Translations under genes and position numbers: made by a program
Shown here: piece by piece, positions 48,823-63,822 of the stretch
Layout of the letters: every line of letters starts with the position of its first letter
Numbering within the stretch: position 1 is the stretch's first letter
DNA from: Callipepla californica brunnescens
Taxonomy: Eukaryota; Chordata; Aves; Galliformes; Odontophoridae
DNA: 64,000 nt
Direction of reading: 5' to 3'
Assembly: GCA_023055505.1 (NCBI GenBank)
Contig: JALIRH010000061.1
Coordinates: forward strand, 2,503,501-2,567,500
The notes under the pieces: generated by a model
What the model saw: only the letters and a program-made list of their open reading frames with translations
Databases searched by the model: none
Told to the model about the DNA's origin: nothing

Positions 48823-51800
48823 TTAATCTCAGCTTCATTTACCTGCTCTTCTTACTTGGTCCCCAAGATATGATTGACAGTGCTACTATACATCACTTCA
48901 TATAGGTGTGACAAGTCCATTCTTACTGGTGGAAGAGCAGTAAACAAAACCCAGAAATTTATGCTGCTTACAGCTTCATGCACAAGGAAGAGACTCTGCA
49001 AGGCAGTAACAAGTTGGCTTCTTTTATTACACTATTACACTTCTCAGCAGCTGTGCAAGGCATAGCCTTTGAGTCACTTGATACTGATTCATGGTGCTCA
49101 TGACATCAGAAAAGGTTAAGAAAAGGTTTTAGGTAAAACATCTGAGGCAAAAGAGTACTGACAAAAAATATATGAAATATTTTTTTTTTTTTTATGAAAC
49201 CAGATATCACTAGCAATGTTGTGCTAGCCTTTCTGATGATACACTTTAGGGAACCCCACCTACACAAAGTCAATTTGGCAAGCAAGAAGTCTCTTTTACA
49301 GAGGAATGAAAGAAGAATTTTTGTTTTGCTTTGTTTTGTTTTGTTTCAATATGAAGATAAGGAGCAGTTCCTGAAAGACAGCATTCCCACCAATATCAAA
49401 CTGAGTTTAACAAAGAAATCTTTCCAACAGAAACATTCCAAAACTCAATGGGAATAGTATTTACACTGGTTAGGGCTGAAGATTTGTTTACAGTATATAT
49501 GAGTATGGGTGTAAATGTTCTAAGCTGAGTTGTGGGAAGAAGGAAATCATCTCGTGAAGTGGGAGATATAGATTGTGAAAAATCTTCCATGGAAGCAAAA
49601 GTTTTAACTGTTGGCTTCTTAAACCTTTCAGAGGGACAAAAACTAGATTTGTAAGGCAATTTATTCAGGGGAAAGATTGGAAGTTAACAGAGAACAAAAC
49701 TATACAGATATAGTGAATGATGAGAACAATTCTATGAAAGTGTATTGATATATTTTCTAATAATAATAACAAAGGGAAGATCAAAATGATCTGTCGAAAT
49801 GCATGTTCTAGTGAAGCTTTCCCTCCTTCAGGTTCTTCCAGCATATCATTTATCAGTGTAGGAAGATAAACAGAATGCTAGAGAATGACCAGTCCAGGGT
49901 CACCTGCTTTGAGCACCCTGTGCTGTAAAAACAAAGTCAAGCAAAACAAAAATCAAGAGTAAAACATATGAGTATGACTGAATGTCAGTTATTTGCAGAC
50001 AGAAGTGAAACCTGAGAATCATGGTAAAAATCCTGACACTGTGGAATATTATGAACTGCTTCATTTTTATCTATCAGTCTTTACAATATATCAAGGGCAT
50101 TACTATAACTTGTAGATCTTCAAAAATTTCTACCAATGGAATAATTTGATAATTTTCATTTTGAAAAAGAAGAACAAAAATTCAATTTCTTTTTCTCTTA
50201 TGATAGCGAGAGAAGGGAAACCTTGACCGTCTGTCCATTTATCCAAATTTTTTCTTAGGTATACCAATCATGTACCATCTCTTGGAGTGACTTTTATTTC
50301 ATACAAGGAAAGTTAAATCTTCTATTGTAAAAAAGTAATAAAAAGATTTGCATCTGAAAATTTAGGCCTAGAAGTAGAGAGAGATTTTAGTCACATTACA
50401 CAGAGCATTTCAGTGCTTAACTCTGAGTCACATAGATGTTATCTGATGCATAAGGGGGAAGAGAAAGCTAAGAATTAAATACAGAAGTCTGGAAATCTGA
50501 GTAGGCAGCACAAAATCAAAGACTCTGGAGAGTGTTTTAATTCTAACCTCAGTTTTCTGAAAGCGTTGTCTAATGTTAAAGGAAAAGCTTTCTCCCATAG
50601 TTCAGATTTATCATTCTTATCCCTACTCATTACTTTTGTAATGAGTGTTCTTGGCTGAAAAGGAAAGTGGTCAATTTCTTCTAAAAAAAAAAAAGAAAAA
50701 GAAATTGTATACTTAGTACTCATTATAACAGTTAGACGAGGATCGTATTGTTCAAATTCTTCATCATTCAGTGTGGGGTGGAGGGAACAAAATGCTCCAT
50801 CATTATTAGATTTCAAACTAATCATCTAAGTTTACACTGTATGCTCTTACATCTCCCACAGACAATGTTACATTTTGTTTGAATAAGAAAATATTTAGCC
50901 ATAAGGAGGATTCAAACTTAAACGTGACTCTGTCTGCAAGATTATTAAAAGATTATGTAAAAGGAAGTGAATTAGTTTCCTATTCTTGATGTAAAGACTG
51001 AATATGTAGAGTATATTAAATAGATGATGGATGAAAGGGAGTGTCAGTCACCCTTTTAAAGCTTTGCTCACATTTTCTCGATCCCAAAGCCATTAAGCTT
51101 TTTTTTTTTCTTTTAAAGTGGGACAGATTTAATAAGAAGAATTACAACCATCTTCACAGAAAAAAAAGGGCTGTGCAGTTAAGGCACCTAAAAACAGTAA
51201 ATCTTGACTTTTGAATGTGTTTCCTTTAAGAGTATTACAAAAAGAAGTCAATATTCAAACATGATATGGAACTGACATTTTTCCTCCTACTCAGTCATGC
51301 TTTAAAAAAAAACTCTACAGCCACCACTGACTTCTGTTTTTGCTTTCCTTTTTCTACTCCGTGCCTAAGTTCTGAGAATGTCATATATTAAGTGATCAAG
51401 GTGAGGAAATGCCTAGCAGAATTTTGAGTGAGATGAACGACCAGCTACTCAGCTTTGCCAAAACAGTGTCATTTCTAAGCAGTGACAGAAGCTGAAGTTT
51501 GTAGTATCCTCAACAATTTTAATGTGGAAAATATGAGGTGCTTAAAACATGTAGGTACAGGAAAAATACAGTATCCGTGCATCAGTTTTGAAAATTGCAG
51601 TCCTTCTGGGAAATAGACTCAAGTGAGATTTATCTACATGTTTTGTGCAACAAGAATGATATCCATCACTTGTCCTTGTTCCCTTCTGTTTTAGAAAAGT
51701 TACCTTTCAGTTTTGCACATTTCATTGCACACAGACTAGCTGCATGCCCTTGAGGTAAAAGAATTACATCTATGTTAAAAGCTGTGACAGTTAATCTTCT

Positions 51801-54371
51801 ATGGTTTTGTAACAAATGAGGAAGAGTGTCTAAAATTAATCATAATGAAGGCAAACTATTAAGCATTCTGAAAGAGGGGTTCTAAGTTCACAAATACTGC
51901 TTTGATTTTAAGAAAAAATAAAAATCCCCTTAAGCCTGTATTCTTTGCAGCAGAAATTTTGCAAGATATTAAAAAGTTGAGAAGACAAGGCAAGGAAGAA
52001 AGAAAAACTGTGTATTGATTGAAAATACAAATTTTTGTATTTTCCTCAGTGGAGTTCCCTGAGGAATGGTTGTAAATCTCCACATTTATTACACAGTCCT
52101 CTGGAATATGTCATATTAAATGACCAAAAAAAAAAAAAAAAACGGAAAACTTCCTTTGAAGAAGTGATAGTAACAGTTTCTCTCATTTTCTACTACTTTA
52201 CTTTGTATTTATTCCAAATATTGCAGATCTGACAAAATCTATTTTAAAGTGCAGTTTTAAAGCCATCCAGCACATAAAATCAGTGGCAGTGATCAAAAAG
52301 AATATTTGGGTAGTGATGTGTTTGCTAGTAATGAAAGAGGAAAATAAATCAAAATAAAGAATGTTTACCATAAAATATCAGTTTGCTCTGTGATGAGTAC
52401 CTCAATGCTATTTCTGCAAGATCTAAGAAATCCTCAGCATTAAAGGAGAAAATTATTTTGAACTATGCTGATTTACACATTCACATAGTTTTTATGAAAG
52501 TTAAGTAGCTAATGAGTGAAGAGTGTTGGTTACTTAATGCAGTCAAATACGTTGGGAAAATATAAAATCTGAAACACTGTGTTCAAAGGAAAACCAGTGC
52601 AGCCCAATAGCCCAGCTCCAAGTGAACAATGTTATCTTTGCTTTCATTAAGACAAGTCAAATTACAATTAAATTTCAGAAGGTCTATGAAAGTGTTTATA
52701 ACCATAATGGAAATACTCAGAGAATGCACTGTTACATTAAACTGTTTCAAGATTTTTTTTTCTTTTTTTTTTTTAAAGAGTTTTCATGCATCTTTGTTTT
52801 TCTATGGATAAACAACATCCATCATACTGTAGCAAGGGAGTTACTCTATTGACTAGATACTTCTTAATCTCTTTATTTCATTATCCTGGGAGTTGTATAC
52901 ATCATCTGTGACAAATTCACCTTCACAACTAGTAGAGTTAGAACATTTAATGAAAGCTAAATTGTTGTGGTTTGCTGCATTTATGTGTAAATTTTGGTAA
53001 AGATAATACAAATGTTACGTCACTTGTCATATTTTTAGAACTTGTAGAAAAAGTAGTTCTTAGAATTCCAGAAGCATTGGGAAACACTTAAATTATCTCA
53101 AATCATATAAGTCACATGAAAGAATTCAAATATTTGCTCTTCTGGACAGTTGAAATATTCTATGATGATTTATCCTATATTTTGACAAAAGACAATTTTA
53201 TACTCAAAGAAACTAAGGATTTTGAAAACCAGTGTATTCCTTTTCTGTTTAGGTAAATAGCCTAAAAAACTTTCAGGTAAGTGAATATTGAATCTCATGG
53301 GCTTAGAGCACTTAAATTTTGGAATTTTATTCCCTGTTGTCATTGAACTAGAATATCCTATACTATATCATCAATACTGCATTATGCAGACTGTATTCAA
53401 TCAAGAGCACTAAGGCAGCAGAACATCAAAACTTAGACACTATAATAGTGAAATATATATTGCAGTGATTAAATTATAATTATTATTCAGTCAGACCAGT
53501 ATATGCAGAAAAGGTCCAAATCTACAACAAAAACATCATGTTAACTTTTCCTACAGAAAAGATACTTATTTTTACAAAAAAAAAAAAAAAAAAAAAGTTT
53601 AAAAGAGTTCACACATTAAAAATCTTTACTTCAGTTAAACATTATTTCAGTTGGAAGAAGGGATCAACAGGTTTCCAACCGTTTCCAAGCATGAAAGCAG
53701 GTTTCTTTACACCTAGAGGAATCATGACGCTATGCTACATTCAACTTCTGAAGGTAGCTCATGTTCTGGGAGCAGCATAGCTACTTACCCCTTGCAGCCC
53801 AGTACCGAAACTTGTAAGAAGAGCACATCCAATACCTGACCTGTCACACTTAGAACTATTTTGCTGTATCAGCATAGTGTTGCACTGTGTTTTACAGTCA
53901 TACCATTGGCTAGTAAATCTTTCAAATCTATCTGATCCCTTTTCTTTGTGGGCAACCTAAAAAAATACTACGATTCTTTCGATTAGTTTTCCTTGTGAGA
54001 GTTTATGGCAAAGTGGCACTTGCAAAGTTCAAGCTTTAAATATATTTCTTTTGCAAACAGATTATAATCAAAACACATCCTACTTTTACTTCCCTGCTTT
54101 GCAAAGATATTCATGATCAAAAGGTAAGAATCCTAGTATAACTTTTTGAATTATAAGACATCTACTGGTAGGAGACGATTGAGCCAAAAATGTACTAAAA
54201 TTTCTTCTGATGTCATATGCCTTACAGCTAAGCTCAGAAAATCAATACAAAAATTTTCATTAATTTGGTAAGCCTGAAGTGCTTTTTTCAAGTCACGTAA
54301 AAGTGAGACATACTTTTACTGCATCTTGATTGACTTTGACCAACAAAAATGCCTGCTAGGCTAAATAATTT
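48823..54371. other. Gene-poor intergenic sequence
   Basis: AT-rich with TTTTG repeats at 49320-49346, a T tract at 49180-49193 and A tracts at 52124-52141 and 53576-53597. I recognise no gene or transposon. Confidence 0.65.
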
Positions 54372-54880
54372 ATATTTACCACCAGACCTTCTCTGTTTGT
54401 GAACAGCAAGTCTAATGGGGAACTTCCTCTGGTAGGGTCTCTCATCAGCTGCAGAAAGAAGTTATCGTCCATACACTCCAGAAACCTCTTAGACTGCTGC
54501 TTCTGTGCTGTGTTGTATTCCCAGCACATCACAGGGAATTTGAAGAACCCCATGAGGACAAGGGATGGCAATTACCCCTATAGAGCACCTCATCTGTCTC
54601 TTCATCCTGTTTAGATGGTCTATATCAGACCCCCACCAGGATGTCTGTCTTGTCAGCCTTATCATCCCCAGCCACAAGCTCAGTAACATCAAAGCACTCT
54701 CTAACATAGAAAGCTTAGCCACCACGCCTCTTTCCTTGCCTATCCTTTCTGAAGAGATTGTAGCCATTCATTGCAGTACTCCAGTCATGGGTGCAATCCC
54801 ACTATGTTTCCATAATGGCAAATAAGTCATAGTTTGCCTGCCGCATAATGGCTCCCAGCTTTATCCTCACGACACCCTCC
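54372..54880 (-). repeat. CR1 LINE ORF2 endonuclease-domain fragment
   Basis: Translated on the - strand in broken frames it gives the C-terminal half of a CR1 apurinic-type endonuclease: an ETWWD-like block with HDWSTAMNGYNLFRKDR near 54740-54810, a decayed CWEYNTA segment near 54500-54520, and MRDPTRGSSPLDLLFTNREG near 54383-54445. Frameshifts near 54520 and 54700 break the reading frame. The reverse transcriptase part and the 3' tail are absent, so the fragment is truncated at both ends. Confidence 0.85.
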
Positions 54881-54887
54881 TCTTTCT

Positions 54888-55195
54888 CTAATCCTCACAA
54901 GGGAGCAGAGAGTCAGACACTGATCTCTTCTCCCTGCTGACAGAGATAGAACATGGGGGATAAGCATGAAGCTACATCAAAGTAGAGTCAAGTTGGGTAT
55001 TAGAAGATTCTTTACCAGAAGGTGGTCAGGCACTGACGTAGGGAAGTGATCATGGCACCAAAGCTGCTAGAGTTCAATGAGCATTTGGACAGTGTTTTCA
55101 GACATCGGGTTTGACTTTTGGGTTGTCCTGTAAGGAGGCAGGAGCTGGGCTTACTGATTCTGGTGGTTACCCTTTCATTTTAACTTATTCTATGA
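54888..55195 (+). repeat. CR1 LINE 3'-end fragment, opposite orientation to its neighbour
   Basis: Carries TCTCTTCTCCCTGCTGACAG, GAAGATTCTTTACCAGAAGG, GTGGTCAGGCACTGACGTAG and a terminal CTTATTCTATGAC, which resemble the sense 3' region of the CR1 subfamily with a 'GGAGCTGG...' ending. It is diverged. It abuts the - strand endonuclease fragment. Confidence 0.7.
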
Positions 55196-58100
55196 CAAAT
55201 AAGTGCATTTGACTCCTTGTATGTCCAGCTGACTAATTTCTGAATATTCATCAACATGCACAATACTGAGAGGAGCATACTACTCATAGTCCTAGTTTCT
55301 TTAAGCTTTCAGAGCATTTTATAGAACACTTGAAAAAACAATCAATCTTGGAATCATAGGAGGATAATCAAAACTTACGAGTATTATTAGAAAGCATAAA
55401 AAGGTATTTTCTTGACACAGTACATTAAAAAAAAGCAAAAGAATTATTCCTCCTAAAATCAATGTTGGTCACATCTGTGGGATTTGTATAAAAATGACTC
55501 AAAATAATTTTGTATTTTTGGTATTATTACTCAAAAACAGATTCATGACTATTAAGAAATGACACTATTTTTACTACTTTTCAATTGTACAGTAGAAGAG
55601 CTCAAGCTATATGTGTTAATTTTAGAACTCCAATTGTAGATTTAACATAATTGTAAAGACTGTAAACAGGGAAAAGTTTCATGTTACGGTCCTAACTGTG
55701 GCATAACAAATCCTTTCAAATTTTAATGTGTGGCATCTGAATGAACACAGATATTCAACTAATGCACTTAATAGTTAGCGTAAGTACAAAAATCTTTCAG
55801 GAAATTCAGTTTTGTTGGGAAAGTAAAATCAGGTGTGACATTTGCTAGACATGCACTTAGTCAGACCTACCTGCCTTAAAATAAAACCATAATGTACATA
55901 TAATGGGACAAAAAGTCATCTAAGATAAACCAACAGAGTAAATATACACTAACACCTGCTTGAGGAAATCCCATTTTCACAAAGGAGAGTAGCTGTCATG
56001 TCTGCTCTAGCTGTCTTGATGCCTTCTGACAGGTGTAATCAAACAGGAACACTGAAATTTTTACATGGAAATATTTTGGGAACTAATTTCATTACAAGTA
56101 TAGAATCATCCTGGAAGTAGTAAAAAGTTATGCATTCCTTACTTCATTTGATTGATACAATGAGGTATATATGCATATTATGATGCTTCGTTTAAAATTT
56201 TCAGGGCCTAGTTCACCTTCAATATTCCATATGGCTTTGCATGCACACACACAGTGCATACAGCATCTGTGACTCTCATTGCAGCCTTTCTGCTAGGTGA
56301 TATATCTGAGGCCATCCAGTTTAGATAATATCTTGGAGTGCAACCTACATATAATATACCACGATTAATTTTCAAACACAGAAATAAGCCTTTATTTAAT
56401 CAGGATTAAGAACATGCATGATTTCTTTCTCTTTAGTAAAATCATATAAGACTTAGGTCATGAGATACTATGTTTATGATACTATATTTATTCCAGAATC
56501 AGTTAAAATCATAGACTGGGACAAGAAGATCCCTAGAGAGTTAAGCTTACTTCAGAAATTTACAAAAATTTTATGACCAATCAATATTGGCATATGTCTC
56601 TCCAGCACTCAAAACTTGCTTTTAATCTTAAGCAAAAATATCCCTTCTAGATTGCAAGAAAGCACTTGCTGGAGATGCATGACAGCAACATTGTTTTTCA
56701 AAATGATATAATGTAATTAGTGTTGCTGTTTAACAAGGAATCATGGTCTAGTCTTACTCTCATACCTCTTCCAATTTAGTCTACTAGAAAAGTACAAAGA
56801 GAGATCTATTTTCAACTACACTACATCAGTTCCTAGGAGGCTAGTCATGGTCCTTGATTTATGACTAAGCATTTCACAAATACAGAACAAGTAGATTATA
56901 GCTCTACAGTGATTGTGACTAAAATGTGTGTGTACATGCATGTGTATTTGCATGTGAAATATCTTGGAAGGGGACAAAAGACGTTAAGGAAATATTGGTT
57001 GGCTTGGCTAAGGACCAAGTATGGGGAGCATGAACTTACAGCAAGCGAACAATGTTCACATATCTTCTATTCCTAAAAGAGAAGGGTTTAAAGAGGAATT
57101 TGAAAGGGAAATTGGGAGAGTTTTAAGAATATCTACAGGAAATTACTCCCAAGAGTAACAAGCAGCACATAAATGTTAGAAAAAAATCCAACAACGGTGA
57201 TGGAAACAAAGTTTAATGGCCTACTGAAGGCAGATACTGAGTTACTAAAACTAAAAAAAAGATAGCATTGGAAGTAAAAAAAACTCCGTTTAACTTTAAT
57301 TATAAAGGTCAGCAAAATATACTGCAGGTCATAAACAGGGAGAGGACAGTGATTGCAACCAGTGAGAAGAGTGACATGGGTAGGCATCAGGTTAGCAAAA
57401 TCATCTTTTACCTAGGCAATCTGTCCTGGTATTAGGATGAGAACAGATTCTGAGACAACGTAATGCTAGTAAAATATCAAGGCATTTTCTCATGCTTGCT
57501 GTTCTTTATAGAAATATATATTATAGAATAAGAGTGAGGAGGCTCACTTGAGATTTTTGCATGTACTACATTGGCTGTGCCATCTGCTTACTTTCTGTAC
57601 TGCTCTGTATCCCACAAAGCTCAATTTTCAATGAAGTATAAGTGTAATTGTTGGAATGCATGCAAACACCAGAGTATAACACAATTTCAAGTCTGGAATT
57701 ATGTGTAAAACCTGTTCCAAACGTCCAATTTCTGCTCCAGTAAATATTTGATACATTTAAGCAGGGACATTTAAGAAGGGTCTGGAACCAAGTCTTTTTT
57801 CTTTGTTTCCTTTTTTTTCAGAAACTGTGTTTGAAAACACCTCCTTCATGATATGAACACTGCCCAAAACTTCTGAAAAGGGATTAATATATGCCAGAAA
57901 CCAATGCTCCTGAAGTAGGAGGGAAGCTTTTAAAACAACACAGAAACTACACATCCCTCTGGACTTGCCTCAGTCCCTGATTTTGTGAACATAAAGGCAA
58001 CAAACTGGCTGGTTTGAAGGGATGTAATTTGATAGGAGTGTGATAATCTAGAAAACAACAGCAAGACACTAGGAACACATCAGGGGAGATGATAAGAAGA

Positions 58101-61100
58101 GGGCTAAAAACTTCCAGAGAATATAAACACTCTGTAAAAGTCTAAGATAGTCAGCTGAAAACATGTTTATTAGGAAAAAAATAAAAAAAAAGGGCAGCAG
58201 CTAGCTGATCAGGGATAAGAGAGGAGTAGCCTGGGAATTACTTGTACAATATCATCCTGAACCATGTTAAAACTGGGAGAAGATAAGACACCCTGAAAAA
58301 TGTGTAAGGCCACCAAAGCTAGGTGTCTTTTAGTGCTGCAGGTCAGTCTCACAGATGAGCCTTGGATGTCATTGATAGAATTATGGAGAGCAAGGAGACC
58401 CTAAATATTTTCCTTACTGAAGTTAGGGTTGCAGCATGGCCTCAGAAATATTAAAGACCTCATGAAGGGGTCCAATGAAGGAGAACTGCTGGAAAAAGAA
58501 GTCACAAGAAAACTGTAAAAATGTAAAAGAATGAAAATAAAAAATGTAGCTTTGAACATAATATGTGAAATATATTGGATTTCTATATTACTGACTTCTT
58601 TGAAACTTTTGGCAAATTTATCAAGATACAGAAATCATTGCTCCTAGAATTACTTAACTGGGATATATTTCTCATGCTTAAGTTTTATAAGAAAAAAGAT
58701 TTTAATGTGCAAAATTATAAATATATGTTATTTTCATGAATTGGTTGAGATTTTATTTGATTTGCACTCCCTCTTTTTCAGTTGTCAAAAGACATGCAGT
58801 ATCAAAGTAAGTCTAAAGGTGAGAAGTAGTGACAGTGTGTTCACATACACGAGCAGGTTTCCCTCACCCACTCTCCCTTCCCTTTAAAGAGCTGAGTTTT
58901 CTCTGTGTTCAGAGAAAAAAGTAAGGAATTCTTACGAATGACTCTATCCAAAATGAACAGTGTTTAATATGCACTAATTTCAGTCAGCTTCTTGAATTGT
59001 CACAGAAGCTACATGTAAAAACAAAATATACTGATAATAAACAAATGGCTATAAATTATCTAGGATCTCTGATACATGGCAGAAAAAAACAGGTTTTAAT
59101 GCATATTTGTGTAATTCATTCTTTACCATATGTCTTAGTTTCATTAACTCTACTGAAAGGAATGCAGCAGATGACAACACTTTTGGTTAGATCTGAAATT
59201 CCTTTTTGCATTATTGAGCCCTCTTATCAGTAGTGAAGCAATGACATTTCAAATAGGAAATAATGTAAACTGCATTTTTAACTTGTGAATGGTTATCAAA
59301 ATATATTTTCTATTAAAAGTTCAATAAGCACGCATCTTATTTTCAAAATAGAGAGAGGTATTTTGTTGGAAACAGCTGAAAAAATTATCTAACAATTGAA
59401 ATTTAAATTGATTTATTTTACTATCTCTAAAGAGTTAAAAACATACGTTCTCAGAAGTGAAACCTTTAGGAAAGAGCTTACTAATTCCGCAGGAAATCTT
59501 ACACATGACCTAATCATCTTGAAACCATTTGACAGAGTCAAAGTATCTGATGGTAAGGGAATAACTCATCCCTCTAGGTAGTCGAAGATATTATAATTGG
59601 TTTCACCCCAAGGAATTGCTTGTGGAAGGAATGCTTGTGGTTGCATCAAATTTTGTCTCATCAGCATTCATTGCAAGAGAAAAAAACGTGGGCTGTGGTT
59701 TCTTGCAGAATATAACCAAAGAATAGCCAATGCACAGTACTTCATTCATCATACCCTTCTTTCTTAGATAAAATAAACGGAGTGAATAGATGGCCTATAT
59801 GCATTCCTATTCCTTTTCTTTCAGAGGAGATCGGTAATCCTTCACAATGTTTTCCAACACATTTTGTCTCACTTCCATACTGAGCAACTTTCTAAAAGCT
59901 CATAGAGTGCTGAAGCATTTTCCTACTGAAAAAGAATATGTTCCTTTGATTGCTGCTGAGGCAGAAAATCTTCAGATTTCTGCTTCTATTCACAGTTTTC
60001 ACATCTGCTTTTCAAAAGTGACACTTAACATAGAATTGGAATACTTTTCACCTGGATAGCAAAGGAATGTATTTTTTATTTGTTAATTTCTCTTATCAAT
60101 GAAAATGTTTAAACTTACTCATGGCATCAAACACCAATATTGCTCTTTTGGAAAAACTGTGGATACTCACAGTAGGGCTGATTGAATTTTCAAAGCATTG
60201 TATCCTGCAGAGGGTAGAACACAGTGTAATTTACTTTTATGAAACTGTACATTGTTTCTATACTGTCTTTTGGTTGAGACAAACAGTTTCCTAAGAATAT
60301 CCATGAAAAATTGCTAGTAATTACTTGAATCATTGGAAAGATATTAAAGGTTATGGGAAGCAAATTCTTACTGATATAAACTGGTGATTACTGATGTGTA
60401 TTCCTTGATCGTTGTCATAAGAAATTATATGAAAATAAATAGGGATTGAAATGTTGACTGCAAGCTGCTTGTCTTTTTGTGTTGCTTTAGAGTTACAGTA
60501 GCAGTGACTGAAAATTTCTTAGTATTCAGCTTGACTAAAGCTAAAGACAAAGTTAAATTCTTGTAACACTTTCAGAGAGTGGTCTTACACCTGCAGAGAC
60601 GTTTGTGTGACCACCTCCTCCTAAAAATCATAAAGCCGAATGATTTTACTGTATTTTAAGGCAGAGTCTGACAGGCCTTCCGTTCCATAATGTATTGATT
60701 GAAGAACACTGAAAAAAAAAGCCTGTATGAAGAAGTTTTCATTTTAGAATGCAAGATTGCCATACAGTTTGCAAGAGACTTTTTAAAATTTAATAAAAAT
60801 AGTGCCACAAGTAATATCTATGAGAGTCTTAAAATTTATTTTCCGGTAATTAACATTAAACTGTAAAATAATGAATAGTCACTTCTGTATTTATACCTCT
60901 GAAATATTTTTAAATACCGAAACGGTATTTTTCATCTTACACAGCAGTGACAGTGGCAATGTTAATAGACAATAATATTTTTACCCTTGAGCATTCAGAT
61001 ACGCAAGTTCTGTAAAGATTGCATAATATATTTTAAAAGGAATATAATGTTGGTGATTTAAGGAGTTTCTGATAAATGCTGCATAAAGCTCACTTCTTAT

Positions 61101-63568
61101 TATTGTTGTCACAACTGAGAAAGTTCAGCAAAGATTGGATCTTTATTAAGATTGATTTGCAGAGGAAGCAGAAATCAAGAAAAGCAGGATTCTCCAACTG
61201 TTGTTTTCCTTTATTTTGTGATAATGTAAGAAAAATTATTTGTGGAGAGCCCTGTAACTTAAAGTAGAGCAATGCAAGCTCTGGAGTGAGATGAGTAAAT
61301 GAACATAGTCCCATTATTTCTGTAAAAAAATGCAGAAGCAGTGTAGCTCCAAAAAACAAGCCTTGAAAGCACTAGATGATAAATGGGGACTCTACAATTA
61401 AAAATAATTCACACAGATAAGTGATTAAAATTGTCTCATAAAGAAATTGTGATGAAAATAAGAGGTTTTTCACTCTGAGATCAAACTCTCATCTAGATTA
61501 AATGGTTATATCCACAGAGGTCATGAGATGCCTGCCAAATTGTAACACTATTCTTGGCTTCAAATACACTGTGTGCTCCATTGCAATGAGGCCATAGTAA
61601 GTATCAGCATGGAGATGAATGTAAGATGAACATATTGCTCTCCCAGCAGTAGTAGGATAGTGGACAAGAAGATGGGGATGATGGTCCAAATATAAGTTCA
61701 AATCAGAGAAAATAACAGGAAAATCATGTAACCATTCAGAAAAAAAATATCCTTGTGCTCATTGCACCAAAAATAATAATGTAATTTTCAAGAAGAAAAA
61801 TACTTTCTTAAATAAAGACCAAAACCTGTATGCTTCACTGATTTTCTGGTTATTACCTAAACAACTTCCCAAGGATAGTATGGATTGAAGTCCACAAGAA
61901 GTTTCAGGAATTGCTAACTTTGCCATCTTTACACAGACAAACAAGAAAACAATTCAACAAGGCAGGCACTGCTTTTGAGAATAATTTGCACAGAATCCAA
62001 AATCTTGTCCTGGAAAGATACATGCCAGTGGCATTTTGGAATTTTGAATAGCTCCTAGTTAAGTCAATAGGCAGATGTAGCTTCTAAAAAATTCAAGTTT
62101 TTCTTCAGTTTAATCCTAAATCAGCAATAGCCCAGAAGTTACTTACTAATGGAGATATTCTCATCATAGGAATTGTGAAAAATGCTCTATTATTGAAAAT
62201 TTAAAAGAAAATATATATATATTAAAAAAATAGACTCCATTCATTTTAACTTACTGCATACAAAAACAACTGAAGACATAAATGCACTAAAAAAATGTGA
62301 ATCTTCAAGTATGTGTCAATAAAAACGTATTGCTGTTTTTTATGTGTCCTTGCCATTTTTTGGCCAAAAAAAAAAGTCTTTGATGTCTCTGTATAAAACT
62401 CGGTCCTTAAACTCAGCCTTTAACTGCTTTAACAACTTGGTGACATGTTTTTCAAAGTATTTACCTTGAAATGGATGCAGGCATCCATTTTGCATAGCTT
62501 ATTGCTACACACTGTCTTTTTCCATATTACTAGCATTCAAGAAATCCACCCTGTGAGTAGGAATAGTGGTTATCCTCAACTGTGCTATCAAAACATATCT
62601 CAAAACTAGTAAACACACTTTTTTTTTCATTTCTCCAAAAACTGTGGTTAAAAAATATTTTCTCATAAAACTATTTTTAAAGTACAACTCTTCACAGTCA
62701 GGCATGAAATTAGCCACATTTTAAAACAACTGCTGGGTGACTGGAATAAAATTTCTCTCTGTTATGTCTTTCATTTCTGGCTGCTGCTGTCCCCCTTGCT
62801 GTGGTGACTTCTCAGACAAATTCATCCTAAGAAAGAATTTGCATTTTTATGTAACTTTACTCCTCATTGACTGCTTAACTCTTTCCCTTCTTTGGTTGAG
62901 AAATAAGACACAATGTATAGATACAAAATACATATTCCTAACACTAAATAGAGAGATAAAATCATACAGGTTGTGGAAAAGTCATCTGATCCTAATACTC
63001 TTGAAAGCAGGACCAGCTTAACTTAGGTTGCCCAAACCTCAGACCAGCTGTAAATTGTCTTCTGAAATTAAACATAAACATTTATAAGATAGGAAATATA
63101 GCATATCAGAAAATTCCCAGCACTATAAACCTTTTGCATTAAGAATAGTTCATTTTTCTTAGTTAAGGTGAAAGACCTGCACATTGATTCTTCAGATAGA
63201 GTCCACTGAGTGGCAAGAGACATTGTTCATTGTATAGTAGATTTTATCTTGATGGAGTTAGAGAAAAAATAAGAAAATCAGTAGAGATCATTTGAGAAAT
63301 ATTCAACTTGTTGTTATAAAGTCAGCCTGTAGTTCACTCTATCTCGAGCAATTGCAGTTGGAACCTGGAACAAAAAAAACTTTCTATTTGTGCAAAATCT
63401 TAGAAATCAAATGTTAAAAGATGTTTGGCCTAAGAAGTGAGGAGATAATCTTATATATTTACTACCAGCATCTCAAAAGAGAACTTTATCTACTTTAATG
63501 AACGTACTCCCATTTCTCTCCTGATTGTGACCTATTCCATTAAAATATTACTCGAATTTAAGCTATCT

Positions 63569-63627
63569 AAAAGCAAAAAGCAAAAGCAACAGGAAAAGGA
63601 GAAGAAAAAGGAAAAAGAAGAAAAAGT
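63569..63627. repeat. Purine-rich (A/G) tract
   Basis: Nearly uninterrupted purines built from AAAGCAAAAG, GGAGAAGAAAAAGG and similar units; low-complexity sequence. Confidence 0.75.
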
Positions 63628-63793
63628 CTACTTCAAAAAGCCATCTGAAAATATTGCTGAATTTACTTGATTTGAACTAATAACTAAAATAGGTGATCAG
63701 GCATTGCACACAGTACAGTATATTTTCATGATCAGATGAGGAAAAAATACAAAATTTTCATAGAAAAAAATAAAATACTAATTTTTTATTTTT

Positions 63794-63822
63794 AAGTCAA
63801 ACTACTACCTGTAGTTTGACTT
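63794..63822. repeat. Perfect 12-bp inverted repeat with 5-nt loop
   Basis: AAGTCAAACTAC is followed by TACCT and then GTAGTTTGACTT, the exact reverse complement. No T-run or gene context assigns it a role. Confidence 0.85.

Noticed and set aside
54565..54825. 86-codon + strand open frame
   Set aside because: Antisense to the CR1 endonuclease fragment.
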